Shown here: in pieces, positions 35,957 to 45,855 of the stretch | How the letters are laid out: the number at the start of each line of letters is the position of its first letter | How positions within the stretch are numbered: position 1 is the first letter of the stretch | NCBI RefSeq assembly: GCF_000615945.1 | Contig: NZ_BAMO01000004.1 | Location: forward strand, 1-64,000 | Direction of reading: 5' to 3' | DNA: 64,000 bases | From: Caldalkalibacillus mannanilyticus JCM 10596 | GTDB taxonomy: Bacteria > Bacillota > Bacilli > Caldalkalibacillales > JCM-10596 | Notes under the pieces: generated by a model | Seen by the model: only the letters and a program-made list of their open reading frames with translations | Databases searched by the model: none | What the model was told of the DNA's origin: nothing | Position numbers and translations under genes: made by a program

Positions 35957-37177
35957 TTAAGCCTGATCCAAATCGACAGCAGGTCCAAAAAACTCAAAAT
36001 GAATGTTTTCTTGAGGCACGTTCCAATCAAGCAAAGCTTGACGAATGGCTTTCATGAATGGAAGCGGACCACAGAAATAAAAATCTGCTTCATTTGATGG
36101 TAGAATTTCCTTCAGCCAAGCAAGATCAATATACCCCTCCTTATCGAATTTTCCATCCACACGATCCTTTTCCGTTGGTGCCTCATAACAGAAGAAGGAT
36201 TTCACATTTTTATGATCAACGGCCAGGTTTTCCACATCATCCCTCATAGCATGGTAATCTCCATTAATCGCAGCATGAATAAATGTAACTTCGCGTTCAG
36301 ATTGACTTTCTACTAGTGTCTGCAACATACTCATCATAGGAGTAATACCCACTCCACCACTTATAAGAACAACAGGCAAACGACTACTCATATCTAATGT
36401 AAAATCACCGGCTGGGGCACTTATCTCTAAGGTATCTCCTTCATTTATTTGATCATGCAAATAATTAGATACTTTACCATCTGGAAGATCCTTCCCCTGC
36501 TCACGTTTTACACTAATACGATAATGGGATTTACCAGGAGAGTCAGATAAACTATATTGACGAATGTGTGTGTACTCATCGTTAGAATCTTTGATTTTCA
36601 CACTAATATATTGACCAGGAAGAAAAGAAGAAACCATCTGACCATCCCGAGGCTTGAGATAAAAGGAAGTAATTACCTTGCTTTCTTGTACCTTCTTATC
36701 GACAAAAAAAGTACGAAATTCAGCCCAGCCCCCTTCTTGATGTTCAGTTTCTTCATACATTTCTTTTTCTACATCAATAAACACTTGAGCTATAACACCA
36801 TAAGCCTCAGCCCAAGCCTGAATAATCTCTTCTGTAGCGGCATCTCCTAATACATCCTTAATCGCCATTAATAAATGTTCTCCAACAATCGGATAGTGTT
36901 CCGCTTTAACTCCAAGGCTTCGATGTTTATGACCAATTTGTTTTACTACTGGCAGAATTTTTTCTAATTCATCAATATGTTTGGCTGCTGCATAGACCGA
37001 ATTAGCAAGTGCCGTTTGTTGTCTACCTTGTTTTTGATGGGCATGATTAAAAATATTCAAGAGTTCGGGGTGGTTCGAAAACATCATTTCATAAAATCGT
37101 TTTGTAATAGCTTGACCGTGAACTTCCAATACTGGAACAGTTGACTTGATCACTTTAATCGTTTGAGCGCTCAGCAT
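35957..37177 (-). CDS. hmp: Flavohaemoglobin (nitric oxide dioxygenase)
   Basis: 406 residues. Globin domain first (proximal His85 in GHKHRSLGV, haem-pocket Tyr29), then a ferredoxin-reductase-like FAD domain (RQYSLSD) and an NAD-binding domain (GGVGITPMMSML, FYFCGPLPFM). It turns NO plus O2 and NAD(P)H into nitrate. Start 37177 has GGAGG 8 bases upstream; the longer frame from 37192 includes that site and is rejected. Divergent from nsrR, with two NsrR-like operators in the gap. Confidence 0.96.
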   Translation of the reverse strand: MLSAQTIKVIKSTVPVLEVHGQAITKRFYEMMFSNHPELLNIFNHAHQKQGRQQTALANSVYAAAKHIDELEKILPVVKQIGHKHRSLGVKAEHYPIVGEHLLMAIKDVLGDAATEEIIQAWAEAYGVIAQVFIDVEKEMYEETEHQEGGWAEFRTFFVDKKVQESKVITSFYLKPRDGQMVSSFLPGQYISVKIKDSNDEYTHIRQYSLSDSPGKSHYRISVKREQGKDLPDGKVSNYLHDQINEGDTLEISAPAGDFTLDMSSRLPVVLISGGVGITPMMSMLQTLVESQSEREVTFIHAAINGDYHAMRDDVENLAVDHKNVKSFFCYEAPTEKDRVDGKFDKEGYIDLAWLKEILPSNEADFYFCGPLPFMKAIRQALLDWNVPQENIHFEFFGPAVDLDQA

Positions 37178-37235
37178 AATAATAACCTCCATAAGCTGTT
37201 TAAATTCAGCACTAGATATTCTCGTACTGATATTA

Positions 37236-37260
37236 AAAGTGGTATTTTAAATACTACTTT
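37236..37260. promoter_or_regulatory. NsrR-like operator near hmp
   Basis: Inverted repeat with arms AAAGTGGTATTT (37236-37247) and AAATACTACTTT (37249-37260), one mismatch, around a single T. The centre ATTTTAAAT equals that of the known Bacillus NsrR site. It is 58 bases upstream of the hmp start. Confidence 0.6.
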
Positions 37261-37284
37261 ATTGTAGACCCAATTTTTCACTGA

Positions 37285-37307
37285 AAGCAATATGTAAAAT
37301 GCATCTT
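37285..37307. promoter_or_regulatory. Second NsrR-like operator
   Basis: The right half AAATGCATCTT (37297-37307) equals the Bacillus NsrR consensus half-site; the left half is degenerate (AAGCAATATGT). It lies in the same divergent gap, closer to nsrR. The rest of the 256-base gap holds a TTGACA at 37340-37345 without a well-spaced -10. Confidence 0.5.
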
Positions 37308-37433
37308 TAATAAAGATGTCACAATTGTGCTAAATATCATTGACAAAACGAATCATTTGCTTTCTTTTTTGGGGAGGCAAAAAATATGATAGAATAGAGG
37401 CAAGATCCTAAGCAATTGAAAGAGGTATAGGAG

Positions 37434-37886
37434 ATGCGTTTAACATTATATACTGATTATTCACTAAGAGTACTCATTTATTTAGCCGCTCAAGAAAGCA
37501 ACCGTCTCGTTAGTATTCAAGAAATTGCAGAAAGCTACAGCATCTCAAAGAATCATTTAATGAAAGTAATCTATGGATTGGGAAAACTAGGATACATTGA
37601 AACAATAAGAGGGAGGCAAGGTGGAATTCGGCTTGCCTTAAAGCCAATGGACATTTCCATAGGACAGGTCATTCGAAATACGGAGGAAGATTTCTATCTT
37701 GCTGAATGCTTCGATTCTGATAAGAATGCTTGTATTATTAGTTCGAGCTGCCGCTTAAAACATATCTTATATGATGCATTACAAGCTTATTTTAGCGTTT
37801 TAGATCAATACACTCTTGCTGATGTAGTCATAAATGAAACCAAATTGAGACAGCTATTCCAGTTCTCAGAGGAGCAGAATAAATGA
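37434..37886 (+). CDS. nsrR: Rrf2-family nitric-oxide-sensing repressor
   Basis: 150-residue Rrf2 regulator: N-terminal winged helix (YSLRVLIYLAAQ, YSISKNHLMKVIYGLGKLGY, RGRQGGIRL) and three cysteines at 92, 100 and 106 that suit an iron-sulfur cluster (spacing as in NsrR). NO damages the cluster and releases DNA. Divergent from hmp, its classical target. A strong terminator follows. Confidence 0.92.
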   Translation: MRLTLYTDYSLRVLIYLAAQESNRLVSIQEIAESYSISKNHLMKVIYGLGKLGYIETIRGRQGGIRLALKPMDISIGQVIRNTEEDFYLAECFDSDKNACIISSSCRLKHILYDALQAYFSVLDQYTLADVVINETKLRQLFQFSEEQNK

Positions 37887-37932
37887 CCTCAATAGCTATG
37901 ATGACGTAGCTGAGCAGCTTTTTTGTTGTATG

Positions 37933-37980
37933 CATCATCACCCATTACTACATAATAATGGGTGGTGATGTTTTTATTTT
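37933..37980 (+). terminator. Terminator of nsrR
   Basis: Perfect 15-bp stem CATCATCACCCATTA (37933-37947) with 37956-37970, followed by TTTTTATTTTTTTT. The other bases of the 246-base gap 37887-38132 show no gene. Confidence 0.9.
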
Positions 37981-38132
37981 TTTTAAAAAAGTGGTTTAGA
38001 AATGACGATCGGTTGGGAACATTCATAGTGCCGTACCACAATTTCCCACCCGTCAAAAAAGTTTGACTAAGCATGAAGAAAACATGAGTTTTAACTTGAA
38101 CATTTAACAAAAAGAAAGAGGAGAGAGATAAA

Positions 38133-39530
38133 ATGACATTACTAGAGATTATTTTATTTGCATTGACAACAGTGTTGATTTACAACTATGTTTTTGGCTC
38201 AATCGTAAGTAGAACAAAAATAATTCGTCTTATTCCCATAGCTGGTATCGTCTTGATTCTCCATTTCATAATGGAAGGCTACAGAATTCAGATGATTCCT
38301 GCATACTTATTGTTTGCAATAACTGCAATAAGCTACATCTATTCACACTATCGATATAGTCAGTTAAGCTCAGGTGAAAATTCTAAAATGTGGAAAAGAA
38401 TGACTGTCGGTATCCTAGGTACTCTTAGCATTGCTGCTGTATTTTTTGTCACCTTTTATTTATTCCCAATTGTCAAGCTAAAGGAACCAACTGGTCCCTA
38501 TGCAGTTGGTACGGTAGACTATCATTGGGTTGATCCAGAAAGAAAGGAAACATTCACTTCAGATCCAAACGACCTACGTCAGATTATGGTGCGTGCCTGG
38601 TACCCAGCCGAGCTAACAGAAGACGCTGTAAAAGCACCTTATGCTTATGAAACTGATGTGATCAAGCAAATTCGAAAAAATGAAACGTCGCTAAAAGATC
38701 GAATCTTAGTACAGTCATTAGAAAAGGCTAAAAATTACTCATATACAAATATACCCATCTCCAATGAAGAAGAACAGTATCCTGTTTTAATTATGTCCCC
38801 AGGGTATGGCCTATCTCATTTCATGTACTCAAGTATGATAGAAAATTTGGCGAGTCACGGCTATATTGTATTCAGTATAGACCACACATACTACACGGAC
38901 CTGCCGACAGTATTTCCCGATGGAATGATGTCAGAAGGTCAGGTAGAGATTGATTTAGATATGGACATCGATGAAGAAATCAAGGTTTGGATTGGAGATG
39001 CCTTACTAGCTATCGAAAATATTCACAAATTAGCTGAAAACGACCCTCATCATATCATGACTGGTAAACTAGATACATCTAGAATAGGAATGCTTGGTCA
39101 CTCTTTAGGTGGCGCAGTAGTCGCTCAAATCATGCACCATCATGCTAAACTTGACGCAGGAGTTAATATGGATGGGTTCTTATTTGGAACTCCCATTGAA
39201 AACGGCTTAAATAATCCTTTTCTATTCATGAGAGGTTCTGAGGAAGCTGATGCGGGTGTTCCTCCGGAAGAGTTACCACAGGACATGATCGAATTAATAG
39301 AAGAAGATAAGAAACGAACTCAAGGTGTACTCAAGAACGGCGGGCAGCTTGTCGTTTTAGAGGAAGCAGATCACGATAGTTATTCAGATATCATGCTATA
39401 CTCACCTCTGCTGACAGAACGCAACCCCCATTTATTAGATGAGATTAACGAGATCCTGCTCGAATTTTTCAACAAAAATGTGAAAGCTACCAATCCAACA
39501 ACAACTTTATTAGACACTCGCAAAAAATGA
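38133..39530 (+). CDS. Membrane-anchored alpha/beta hydrolase (PAF-acetylhydrolase-like)
   Basis: 465 residues. The first ~115 form about four membrane helices. The rest is an alpha/beta hydrolase of the platelet-activating-factor acetylhydrolase type with the oxyanion stretch MSPGYGLSHF, nucleophile Ser in GMLGHSLGGA, an Asp near GVNMDGF and a late His in EADHDSYSD. It probably cleaves a lipid or ester at the membrane. ATG 38133 follows GAGGAGAG. Substrate unknown. Confidence 0.85.
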   Translation: MTLLEIILFALTTVLIYNYVFGSIVSRTKIIRLIPIAGIVLILHFIMEGYRIQMIPAYLLFAITAISYIYSHYRYSQLSSGENSKMWKRMTVGILGTLSIAAVFFVTFYLFPIVKLKEPTGPYAVGTVDYHWVDPERKETFTSDPNDLRQIMVRAWYPAELTEDAVKAPYAYETDVIKQIRKNETSLKDRILVQSLEKAKNYSYTNIPISNEEEQYPVLIMSPGYGLSHFMYSSMIENLASHGYIVFSIDHTYYTDLPTVFPDGMMSEGQVEIDLDMDIDEEIKVWIGDALLAIENIHKLAENDPHHIMTGKLDTSRIGMLGHSLGGAVVAQIMHHHAKLDAGVNMDGFLFGTPIENGLNNPFLFMRGSEEADAGVPPEELPQDMIELIEEDKKRTQGVLKNGGQLVVLEEADHDSYSDIMLYSPLLTERNPHLLDEINEILLEFFNKNVKATNPTTTLLDTRKK

Positions 39531-39596
39531 TACACTTGATGTATAATATGAGTTAGTCATTTTCTATAGATATAAAGTTGAAAGCGAGTGGGACAA

Positions 39597-40316
39597 ATGG
39601 GTCGTAAATGGAATAATATTAAAGAAAAAAAAGCGTCAAAAGATAAAAATACGAGTCGTATTTATGCTAAATTTGGACGCGAAATTTATGTTGCTGCAAA
39701 GCAGGGAGAACCAGATCCAGAATCAAACCGCGCTTTAAAAGTGGTTCTTGAACGTGCGAAAACCTACAGTGTACCAAAAACGATTGTAGATCGAGCACTT
39801 GAGAAGGCAAAGGGTGGGGTTGAAGAAAACTATGATGAGCTCCGTTACGAAGGATTCGGCCCTAATGGTTCAATGGTAATAGTCGATGCACTAACCAATA
39901 ATGTAAACCGCACAGCAGCAGAAGTACGTTCAGCCTTCACAAAAAATGGAGGAAATATGGGAGTAAGTGGTTCTGTAGCCTATATGTTTGATTCAACCGC
40001 TGTGATTGGAATTGAAGGCAAGACGGCTGAAGAGGTTCTCGAGCTTTTAATGGAAGCAGATGTCGATGTACGTGATATCCTAGAAGAAGATGAGGGTGTT
40101 ATTGTCTATGCTGATCCAGAGCAATTCCATGCAGTACAAGAAGCCTTCAAAAATGTAGGAATTACAGACTTCACTGTCGCAGAATTAACCATGCTCGCAC
40201 AAAACGATCTAACCCTACCCGAAGAGGCTCAGGCACAATTTGAGAAGTTAATTGATGCCTTAGAAGACTTAGAGGATGTTCAACAAGTATATCATAATGT
40301 TGATTTAGGAGAATAA
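39597..40316 (+). CDS. YebC/PmpR family protein (YeeN type)
   Basis: 239 residues from ATG 39597, giving the family's usual start [13 protein letters not shown]; the frame opens nine bases earlier at a GTG. Motifs [25 protein letters not shown] and [13 protein letters not shown] are typical. Family members were first described as transcription regulators and more recently linked to relief of ribosome stalling at proline stretches; which applies here is open. A terminator follows ten bases after the stop. Confidence 0.9.
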   Translation: MGRKWNNIKEKKASKDKNTSRIYAKFGREIYVAAKQGEPDPESNRALKVVLERAKTYSVPKTIVDRALEKAKGGVEENYDELRYEGFGPNGSMVIVDALTNNVNRTAAEVRSAFTKNGGNMGVSGSVAYMFDSTAVIGIEGKTAEEVLELLMEADVDVRDILEEDEGVIVYADPEQFHAVQEAFKNVGITDFTVAELTMLAQNDLTLPEEAQAQFEKLIDALEDLEDVQQVYHNVDLGE

Positions 40317-40326
40317 TCTTGCAACT

Positions 40327-40358
40327 CAGACCTCATGTTTTAGTGAGGTCTGTTTTTT
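40327..40358 (+). terminator. Terminator of the YebC-family gene
   Basis: CAGACCTCA (40327-40335) pairs perfectly with 40344-40352, followed by TTTTTT. Confidence 0.88.
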
Positions 40359-40384
40359 ATCTCGTTCTAATCGTCGGTAAGACT

Positions 40385-40407
40385 CCATCTGTTGGAAGTC
40401 TACTTAT
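40385..40407. repeat. 23-bp dispersed repeat, copy 1
   Basis: Begins CCATCTG and ends GAAGTCTACTTAT; 21 of 23 bases match 43418-43440. Both copies lie just after an intrinsic terminator and before the ribosome site of the next gene. Function unknown. Confidence 0.5.
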
Positions 40408-40426
40408 TATACAAGGGGAGAGTAAA

Positions 40427-41287
40427 ATGCTTAATGTGAGCTCTCTATCTACATTCATTGCACAGTTGAATCAGAAAAAAGAGAATCATGTTGGATATTG
40501 CGGGGCTAGAGAAGAAGAGATCATGAATACCTTACTACATGATTTTTCTGACCTAGATCTAGAAACATCTTTTACTGTCATTTATGAAAACAACGAAATC
40601 ATCGCAGCTTTAGGTCTGGATATCGATACCGAGCAAAAAAGTGCAGAAATTTGGGGACCTTTCATTGATCCAAATCAACCAAATTGGATCGATATAGCTC
40701 ATACGCTATGGGCTGCCGCTATAGCTAAACAAGAAATACATGTTCACACTTATCACGGATTCTATAATGAAAAACATCAATACGCTAAACAGTTCATGAA
40801 CCAACTTCATGCAAAGGAAAAAGATAAACACGCTATTCTCAAAGCCAATCATTCTGTATATAAGCATGAATTAAATCACTGTATCCAGGAATTTTCATTA
40901 AACTATTACGATGCTTTTGTTGAACTACATGAATCATCTTTTCCTAACACATATTATAACGGTCCTAATATAATAGAACGGATCAATGATCAGCGTAGAT
41001 TGTTTATTTTAACTGAAGCAAGGAATTTAATAGGATATGTCTATGTAGAAGGAAATCGTGAATGTAAGGAAGGAAGCATTGAGTTTATAGCCGTTGCAAC
41101 AAACGCAAGAAGGAAAGGAGCAGGAACATCGTTAGTAAGAACTGCCCTACATTTTCTTTTTTACCAAATAGGCCTTGATGAGATCTCGCTCTGTGTAAGT
41201 GCTAAAAACGAGCAGGCGATCCGTTTATATGTAAGAGCTGGATTTCAAGTTGAACATTTGTTAGATCACTACGTACTTGAGCAATAA
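40427..41287 (+). CDS. GNAT-family N-acetyltransferase (double-domain)
   Basis: 286 residues from ATG 40427 (GGGGAGA 5 bases upstream); a longer frame from 40319 runs back through the terminator and is rejected. The C-terminal half is a canonical GNAT fold with the acetyl-CoA loop ATNARRKGAGTSLV and NEQAIRLYVRAGF. The N-terminal half looks like a degenerate second GNAT domain. Substrate unknown. Confidence 0.82.
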   Translation: MLNVSSLSTFIAQLNQKKENHVGYCGAREEEIMNTLLHDFSDLDLETSFTVIYENNEIIAALGLDIDTEQKSAEIWGPFIDPNQPNWIDIAHTLWAAAIAKQEIHVHTYHGFYNEKHQYAKQFMNQLHAKEKDKHAILKANHSVYKHELNHCIQEFSLNYYDAFVELHESSFPNTYYNGPNIIERINDQRRLFILTEARNLIGYVYVEGNRECKEGSIEFIAVATNARRKGAGTSLVRTALHFLFYQIGLDEISLCVSAKNEQAIRLYVRAGFQVEHLLDHYVLEQ

Positions 41288-41422
41288 GGGGATGAAAACG
41301 GGATTTGAGTAAATAATACCAAATCTTTCACTATTTCTTCACAAGAATAGCTCTAATGAGTCATAGTGAACCTGCAAAGGAAAGAATATACTAATTATTA
41401 TTTCTATTTTTGGAGGATTACT

Positions 41423-42987
41423 ATGTCAAAAAAGCCTTGTTATTCAGTACTTTGATCATTTTGTTATTTAATTTCATTGCCGTTGCTTGCTCAACTTCAG
41501 AAAATGAAACGATTTCTCACGAGCAGCCTGAAGAGGAAACACTCAATCCAGAAAGGAAAGAAAAATCGATTACGCTATTGTATGGGATTGTACCAGCAAG
41601 TTTAGATCCACATCTTGAATGGATTCCAGTTCGCGCTGGAATTACAGAAACGTTAGTAAGAGTAGATGAAAACCTACAAATTCAACCATGGCTTGCTGAA
41701 AGCTGGCAACAAGAGGATGAGAAAACTTGGATTTTTAAGCTGCGAGAAAATGTATTGTTTCATGACGGTTCAACCATGGATGCCGAGGCAGTTAAGCGTT
41801 CATTTGAACGTGCTTTAGAAGTAAGCAAGGCATTGCAAAGTTTATTGAAAATAGAGAAGATGGAAGCGGAAGGCTTAGAAATAACTTTTAAGACACTAGA
41901 TGCAAATCCTGCCTTTTTGTCAGAGCTAGTGCATACCCATTCATCCATAGCACAAGTAGATTCAGACAAGATTGATCAAGCCCCAATAGGGACAGGACCT
42001 TTTAAGGTAACCTCTTACACACAAGATGTCGAGGTACATGTGGAGCGTTTTAATCAATATTGGGATGGTCCTGCTAAATTAGATAGAGCTACTTTTAAAT
42101 TTAATACAGATGGGAATGTACGTGCACTTGCCCTACAAGCAAAAGATGCAGATATTGCCTATCATATTCCCGTAGAAAGCTTACAATCTATCTCAAATAA
42201 TGAACAATTGCACTGGGAATCCATCCCTAGTTTACGTGTCCATTTTGTACTATTCAACTCAAAGAAACCTGAGATGCAAGATGTCAACGTCCGTAAAGCA
42301 ATAGATGCGCTTATCAATCGACCTGTGATTGCCTCTACGATAATGGATGGACATGCAACACCGGCAAATGGTCCTTTTCCTTCAAATCTATCTTTTGCTA
42401 GCCAAGATTCATATACCGCATTTGATCCAGAACACGCTAAAAGCTTGTTAGAAAAGGCTGGATACATAGTAAACAATTCTGGCAAGATGGAAAAAGAGGG
42501 GAAAGTCCTGTCTTTCAAATTAGTTACCTATGCAGTACGTCCCGAGCTTCCTCTTATTGCTCAATATTTGCAAGCAGAAGCGGCTAGAATTGGAGTCAAT
42601 CTCGAAATCATGACAGTAGAAAATGTGGATAGTTATTTGAATGAACATCTCGATGAATGGGATATGGTTACATACAGTAATCTAACAGCACCACGTGGAG
42701 ACGGCGGATACTTCTTTAATGTCGCCTTCTTACCTGAAGGAACACTTAATCTTGGACAAATCAATCTTCCAGAATTGAACACACTGGTTGAGGAGATTAA
42801 TAAAACAAGTGACAAGGAACAAAGAATCAAGTTAAAGAAAGAAGCGGTTGATATGATGCGTGACAAAGTCCTCCATTCCTATATTGTCTTTCCACATATC
42901 ATAGTCGGAATCAACGATAGAGTAACCAATTGGAAACCCGGAGCAGAAGAAATTTACATGCTAACAAACAAATTAGATGTAAAATAA
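41423..42987 (+). CDS. Nickel/peptide-type solute-binding lipoprotein (SBP_bac_5), frame break at start
   Basis: About 521 residues after correction. A lipoprotein signal peptide (ALLFSTLIILLFNFIAVAC) leads to a family-5 extracellular solute-binding domain like NikA/CntA (SLDPHLEWIPVRAGITETLV, APIGTGPFKV, GDGGYFF). The ATG at 41423 has GGAGG 6 bases before it, but only 10 codons follow in that frame; adding one A to the A-run 41428-41433 gives MSKKALLFS and joins the long frame. The open frame otherwise starts at a poor TTG 41410. No permease or ATPase gene lies next to it, so it must share a transporter encoded elsewhere. The ligand may be a metal chelate or a peptide; nickel is only suggested by similarity. 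Confidence 0.83.
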
Positions 42988-43031
42988 CTCAAGTAAAGTT
43001 GAAGTAGAATTAAAATATGCAAAAATCATTC

Positions 43032-43060
43032 TTGAAATCTATGCTCATTTCAGCTAATAT
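43032..43060 (+). promoter_or_regulatory. Promoter of the riboswitch-nrd transcript
   Basis: TTGAAA (43032-43037), 17-base spacer, TAATAT (43055-43060). It starts the transcript about 55 bases before the riboswitch. This gap (42988-43517) is 530 bases and is otherwise taken up by the riboswitch and terminator. Confidence 0.5.
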
Positions 43061-43120
43061 AAACAACATATAGTGATTACGAGCTTAATAACAACTAAAT
43101 ATGGATAACCTTGGAATAAT

Positions 43121-43281
43121 GGGTGTCAAATTAGACTTAATAGGGAATCTGGTGAAAATCCAGAACTGTCCCCGCAACTGTAAGTGTGGATGAAATGAGA
43201 ATACCACTGTATAAGTAACTTAAACGGTGCTTATATGGGAAGGCTCAGAGTAAATAGATGCACAAGTCAGGAGACCTGCCT
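43121..43281 (+). ncRNA. Cobalamin (B12) riboswitch
   Basis: All hallmark segments of the cobalamin riboswitch occur in order: GGGAATCTGGTGAAAATCC (43143 on), CTGTCCCCGCAACTGTAAG, and the B12 box AAGTCAGGAGACCTGCC at 43264-43280. A terminator lies ~100 bases downstream and then nrdA. On binding a cobalamin it should stop transcription of the B12-independent ribonucleotide reductase. The exact 5' edge is approximate. Confidence 0.93.
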
Positions 43282-43376
43282 GTTTTTCCGAAAGTTTCAT
43301 TTCTTCGGGGGATGAGAATCTGAAACGGTGCAGGAAAATGATGTTTTTTACATACTTTTTGTGCCGTTTTATGGTT

Positions 43377-43408
43377 AAAAACTCTTCCGTTAGGAAGAGT
43401 TTTTTTAT
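43377..43408 (+). terminator. Riboswitch-controlled terminator ahead of nrdA
   Basis: AAAACTCTTCC pairs with GGAAGAGTTTT around GTTA, followed by a T run. A second pairing upstream (AAACGG near 43323 with CCGTTT near 43364) may be a competing structure. It lies between the riboswitch and nrdA, fitting control by premature termination. Confidence 0.88.
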
Positions 43409-43417
43409 TTATCACGT

Positions 43418-43440
43418 CCATCTGATAGAAGTCTACTTAT
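43418..43440. repeat. 23-bp dispersed repeat, copy 2
   Basis: Second copy of the sequence at 40385-40407 (two mismatches), again directly after a terminator T run. Confidence 0.5.
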
Positions 43441-43517
43441 CCATATAGAAATTTGGTGTCGATTGCTATAAGAAAGAACGATGAAAAAAGAACTGGATAG
43501 CTTGAAAGGAGATCAAG

Positions 43518-45806
43518 ATGAATACACAACTAAAATCAGAATTATCTAGCGTTATAGATATTATAAATGAGGTGTCTGCTCAATACGGTATTGATGCCAC
43601 TGAGTTAATCAAGCGGATCGAACATTTAGATGTCTCCGAGATCGAAGCTAACCAACAAGCTTTATTCTATTCGTTAAATCGAATTGCTATTGACGAGCCT
43701 AATTGGACATTTTTAGCAGCTAAACTCTACCTACAGGATCTATACACAAAGGTAGCTGAACGTCGTGGATATTCCCATATTCAAAAATACGGAGATTTTT
43801 TTCATCTTATTCAGACTTTAACGGATAAAGGGATCTACTCTAGCCATTTGTTAAAGTCCTATACACAGGAAGAAATTAAGGAACTAGAACAAGAGATTGT
43901 TCCTGAACGTGACCATTTATTTAATTTTATTGGCTTGTTCCTGCTCGCAGACCGCTATTTGGCTAAGGATCATGACAAGCAGCTTTATGAGCTTCCACAA
44001 GAGCGTTTTATGATTATTGCGATGAGCTTAATGATACAAGAAAATAGAGAAAAACGACTTGATCTTGTCAGAGAGGTATACTGGGCACTTAGCCATCTAT
44101 ATATGACCGTAGCCACTCCAACGCTTTCTAATGCTGGGAAGAGCTTTGGTCAATTATCCTCTTGCTTTATTGATACTGTAGAGGATTCACTTGATGGGAT
44201 CTATCTAAATAATTGGGACATTGCTAGATTAAGTAAAGATGGCGGAGGAATTGGAGTTTACTACGGTAAAGTACGTGCCCTAGGTTCCGATATTAAAAAA
44301 TTTAAAGAAAACTCATCTGGTGTCGTTCCTTGGATTCGATTAATTAATGACACAGCTGTAAGTGTTGATCAATTAGGACAACGTCAAGGAGCAATTGCTG
44401 TCTATCTTGATCTATTCCATAAGGATATTATGAATGGATTTCTTGATTTAAAAACCAATAATGGAGATGAGCGACGCAAAGCTCATGACATTTTTACAGG
44501 AGTAACTGTTCCTGACCTGTTTATGCAAAAATTAGAAGAGGTAGATGAACAAGGAATAAGTATAGGTGATTGGCATACTTTTTGTCCTCATCAGGTCAAG
44601 CAAATCATGGGTTGGAGGGACGAAGAAGGAAATCCTCTAGGATTAGAAGATTTTTATGATGAAACAGATCAGAAATATTTTACTGAAAAATATGAGGAAG
44701 CCGTAAAACATCCTATGCTTCCACGTAAAACCTATCGGGCAATGGATATTATGAAGCGAATCATGGTCGCTCAATTAGAAACAGGAACGCCGTATATGTT
44801 CTATAGAGATGAAGTAAATCGACAAAACCCTAATAAGCACCTAAAGGGAAAAGGGCGTACGTCTATTTATTGCAGTAATCTGTGCACTGAAATCGCTCAA
44901 AATATGTCGCCTTCACAAATCATGAAGGAGTATATAAATGATGAAGGACATATTGTCATGGTCCGTAAGCCTGGAGATTTTGTTGTTTGTAATTTATCAT
45001 CGATTCATTTACCTAATGCGACCAAAGCCAATGTGTTAGAACGACTTATCTCCATTCAAATGAGAATGTTAGATAATGTGATTGATCTTAATACCATTTC
45101 CGTAGGACAAGCACAGATCACGAACCAAAAGTATAGAGCCGTTGGATTAGGGACGTTTGGCTGGCATCACCTACTGGCAACCCAAGGAATGGACTGGGAG
45201 TCTGAAGAAGCGGTAAACTATGCCGATGAATTATATGAATCTATTGCTTACTATACGATCAAATCATCGATGGAGCTGGCAAAGGAAAAAGGAGCCTATT
45301 CTCACTTTGAAGGGTCTGAGTGGCAGACAGGGGAGTATTTTAAACGCAAAGGATATGAATCCGATCGTTGGCAGGAATTATTAGAAGGTATACAGAAGTG
45401 GGGAGTTAGAAATGGATGGATGATGGCCGTTGCTCCCAATTCGTCTACGGCAAAAATAGGGGGTTCAACTGATGGCATTGATCCATTATTTGCAGTTGAA
45501 TACGCAGAAGAAAAGAAAAATTTTAAATTCAAAGTAACAGCTCCTGATTTAACCCATATAACGTATCCATTTTATCGAAAGGTGCGCCATGAACTAGATC
45601 AGGTCTGGAGCATCCGACAAAACGCTGCTCGTCAGCGCCATATTGACCAAGCGATCAGCTTCAACCTCTATGTACGCCATGATATTAAAGCGAAAGAACT
45701 CTTAAACCTTCATCTAGAAGCATGGAAACAAAAATGTAAAACAACCTACTATGTTCGAAGCACATCACAATCGGAGATCAAAGAGTGTCAGGCTTGTCAT
45801 AGCTAA
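43518..45806 (+). CDS. nrdA: Class I ribonucleotide reductase, alpha subunit
   Basis: 762 residues; reduces ribonucleoside diphosphates to deoxy forms. Catalytic set intact: Cys216 (QLSSCFID), Asn454-Cys456-Glu458 (SNLCTEI), Cys491 (VVCNLSS), the radical-transfer tyrosines 744-745 (TTYY), and a C-terminal CxxC (757, 760) for thioredoxin-type reduction. The N-terminal ATP-cone is incomplete: the front part with the nucleotide-binding motif (usually KRDG...) is missing and only the later helices seem left, so overall allosteric control may be lost. AAAGGAG precedes ATG 43518. It follows a B12 riboswitch and heads nrdA-nrdB-flavodoxin. Confidence 0.95.
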   Translation: MNTQLKSELSSVIDIINEVSAQYGIDATELIKRIEHLDVSEIEANQQALFYSLNRIAIDEPNWTFLAAKLYLQDLYTKVAERRGYSHIQKYGDFFHLIQTLTDKGIYSSHLLKSYTQEEIKELEQEIVPERDHLFNFIGLFLLADRYLAKDHDKQLYELPQERFMIIAMSLMIQENREKRLDLVREVYWALSHLYMTVATPTLSNAGKSFGQLSSCFIDTVEDSLDGIYLNNWDIARLSKDGGGIGVYYGKVRALGSDIKKFKENSSGVVPWIRLINDTAVSVDQLGQRQGAIAVYLDLFHKDIMNGFLDLKTNNGDERRKAHDIFTGVTVPDLFMQKLEEVDEQGISIGDWHTFCPHQVKQIMGWRDEEGNPLGLEDFYDETDQKYFTEKYEEAVKHPMLPRKTYRAMDIMKRIMVAQLETGTPYMFYRDEVNRQNPNKHLKGKGRTSIYCSNLCTEIAQNMSPSQIMKEYINDEGHIVMVRKPGDFVVCNLSSIHLPNATKANVLERLISIQMRMLDNVIDLNTISVGQAQITNQKYRAVGLGTFGWHHLLATQGMDWESEEAVNYADELYESIAYYTIKSSMELAKEKGAYSHFEGSEWQTGEYFKRKGYESDRWQELLEGIQKWGVRNGWMMAVAPNSSTAKIGGSTDGIDPLFAVEYAEEKKNFKFKVTAPDLTHITYPFYRKVRHELDQVWSIRQNAARQRHIDQAISFNLYVRHDIKAKELLNLHLEAWKQKCKTTYYVRSTSQSEIKECQACHS

Positions 45807-45855
45807 GAGAACGAAGACGAATGTAAGAAAATGAAATAGATATGGAGTGTTGAAA

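Noticed and set aside
40319-40426. N-terminal extension of the GNAT protein
   Set aside because: It would be encoded by the terminator stem at 40327-40352 and has no ribosome site; ATG 40427 has GGGGAGA.
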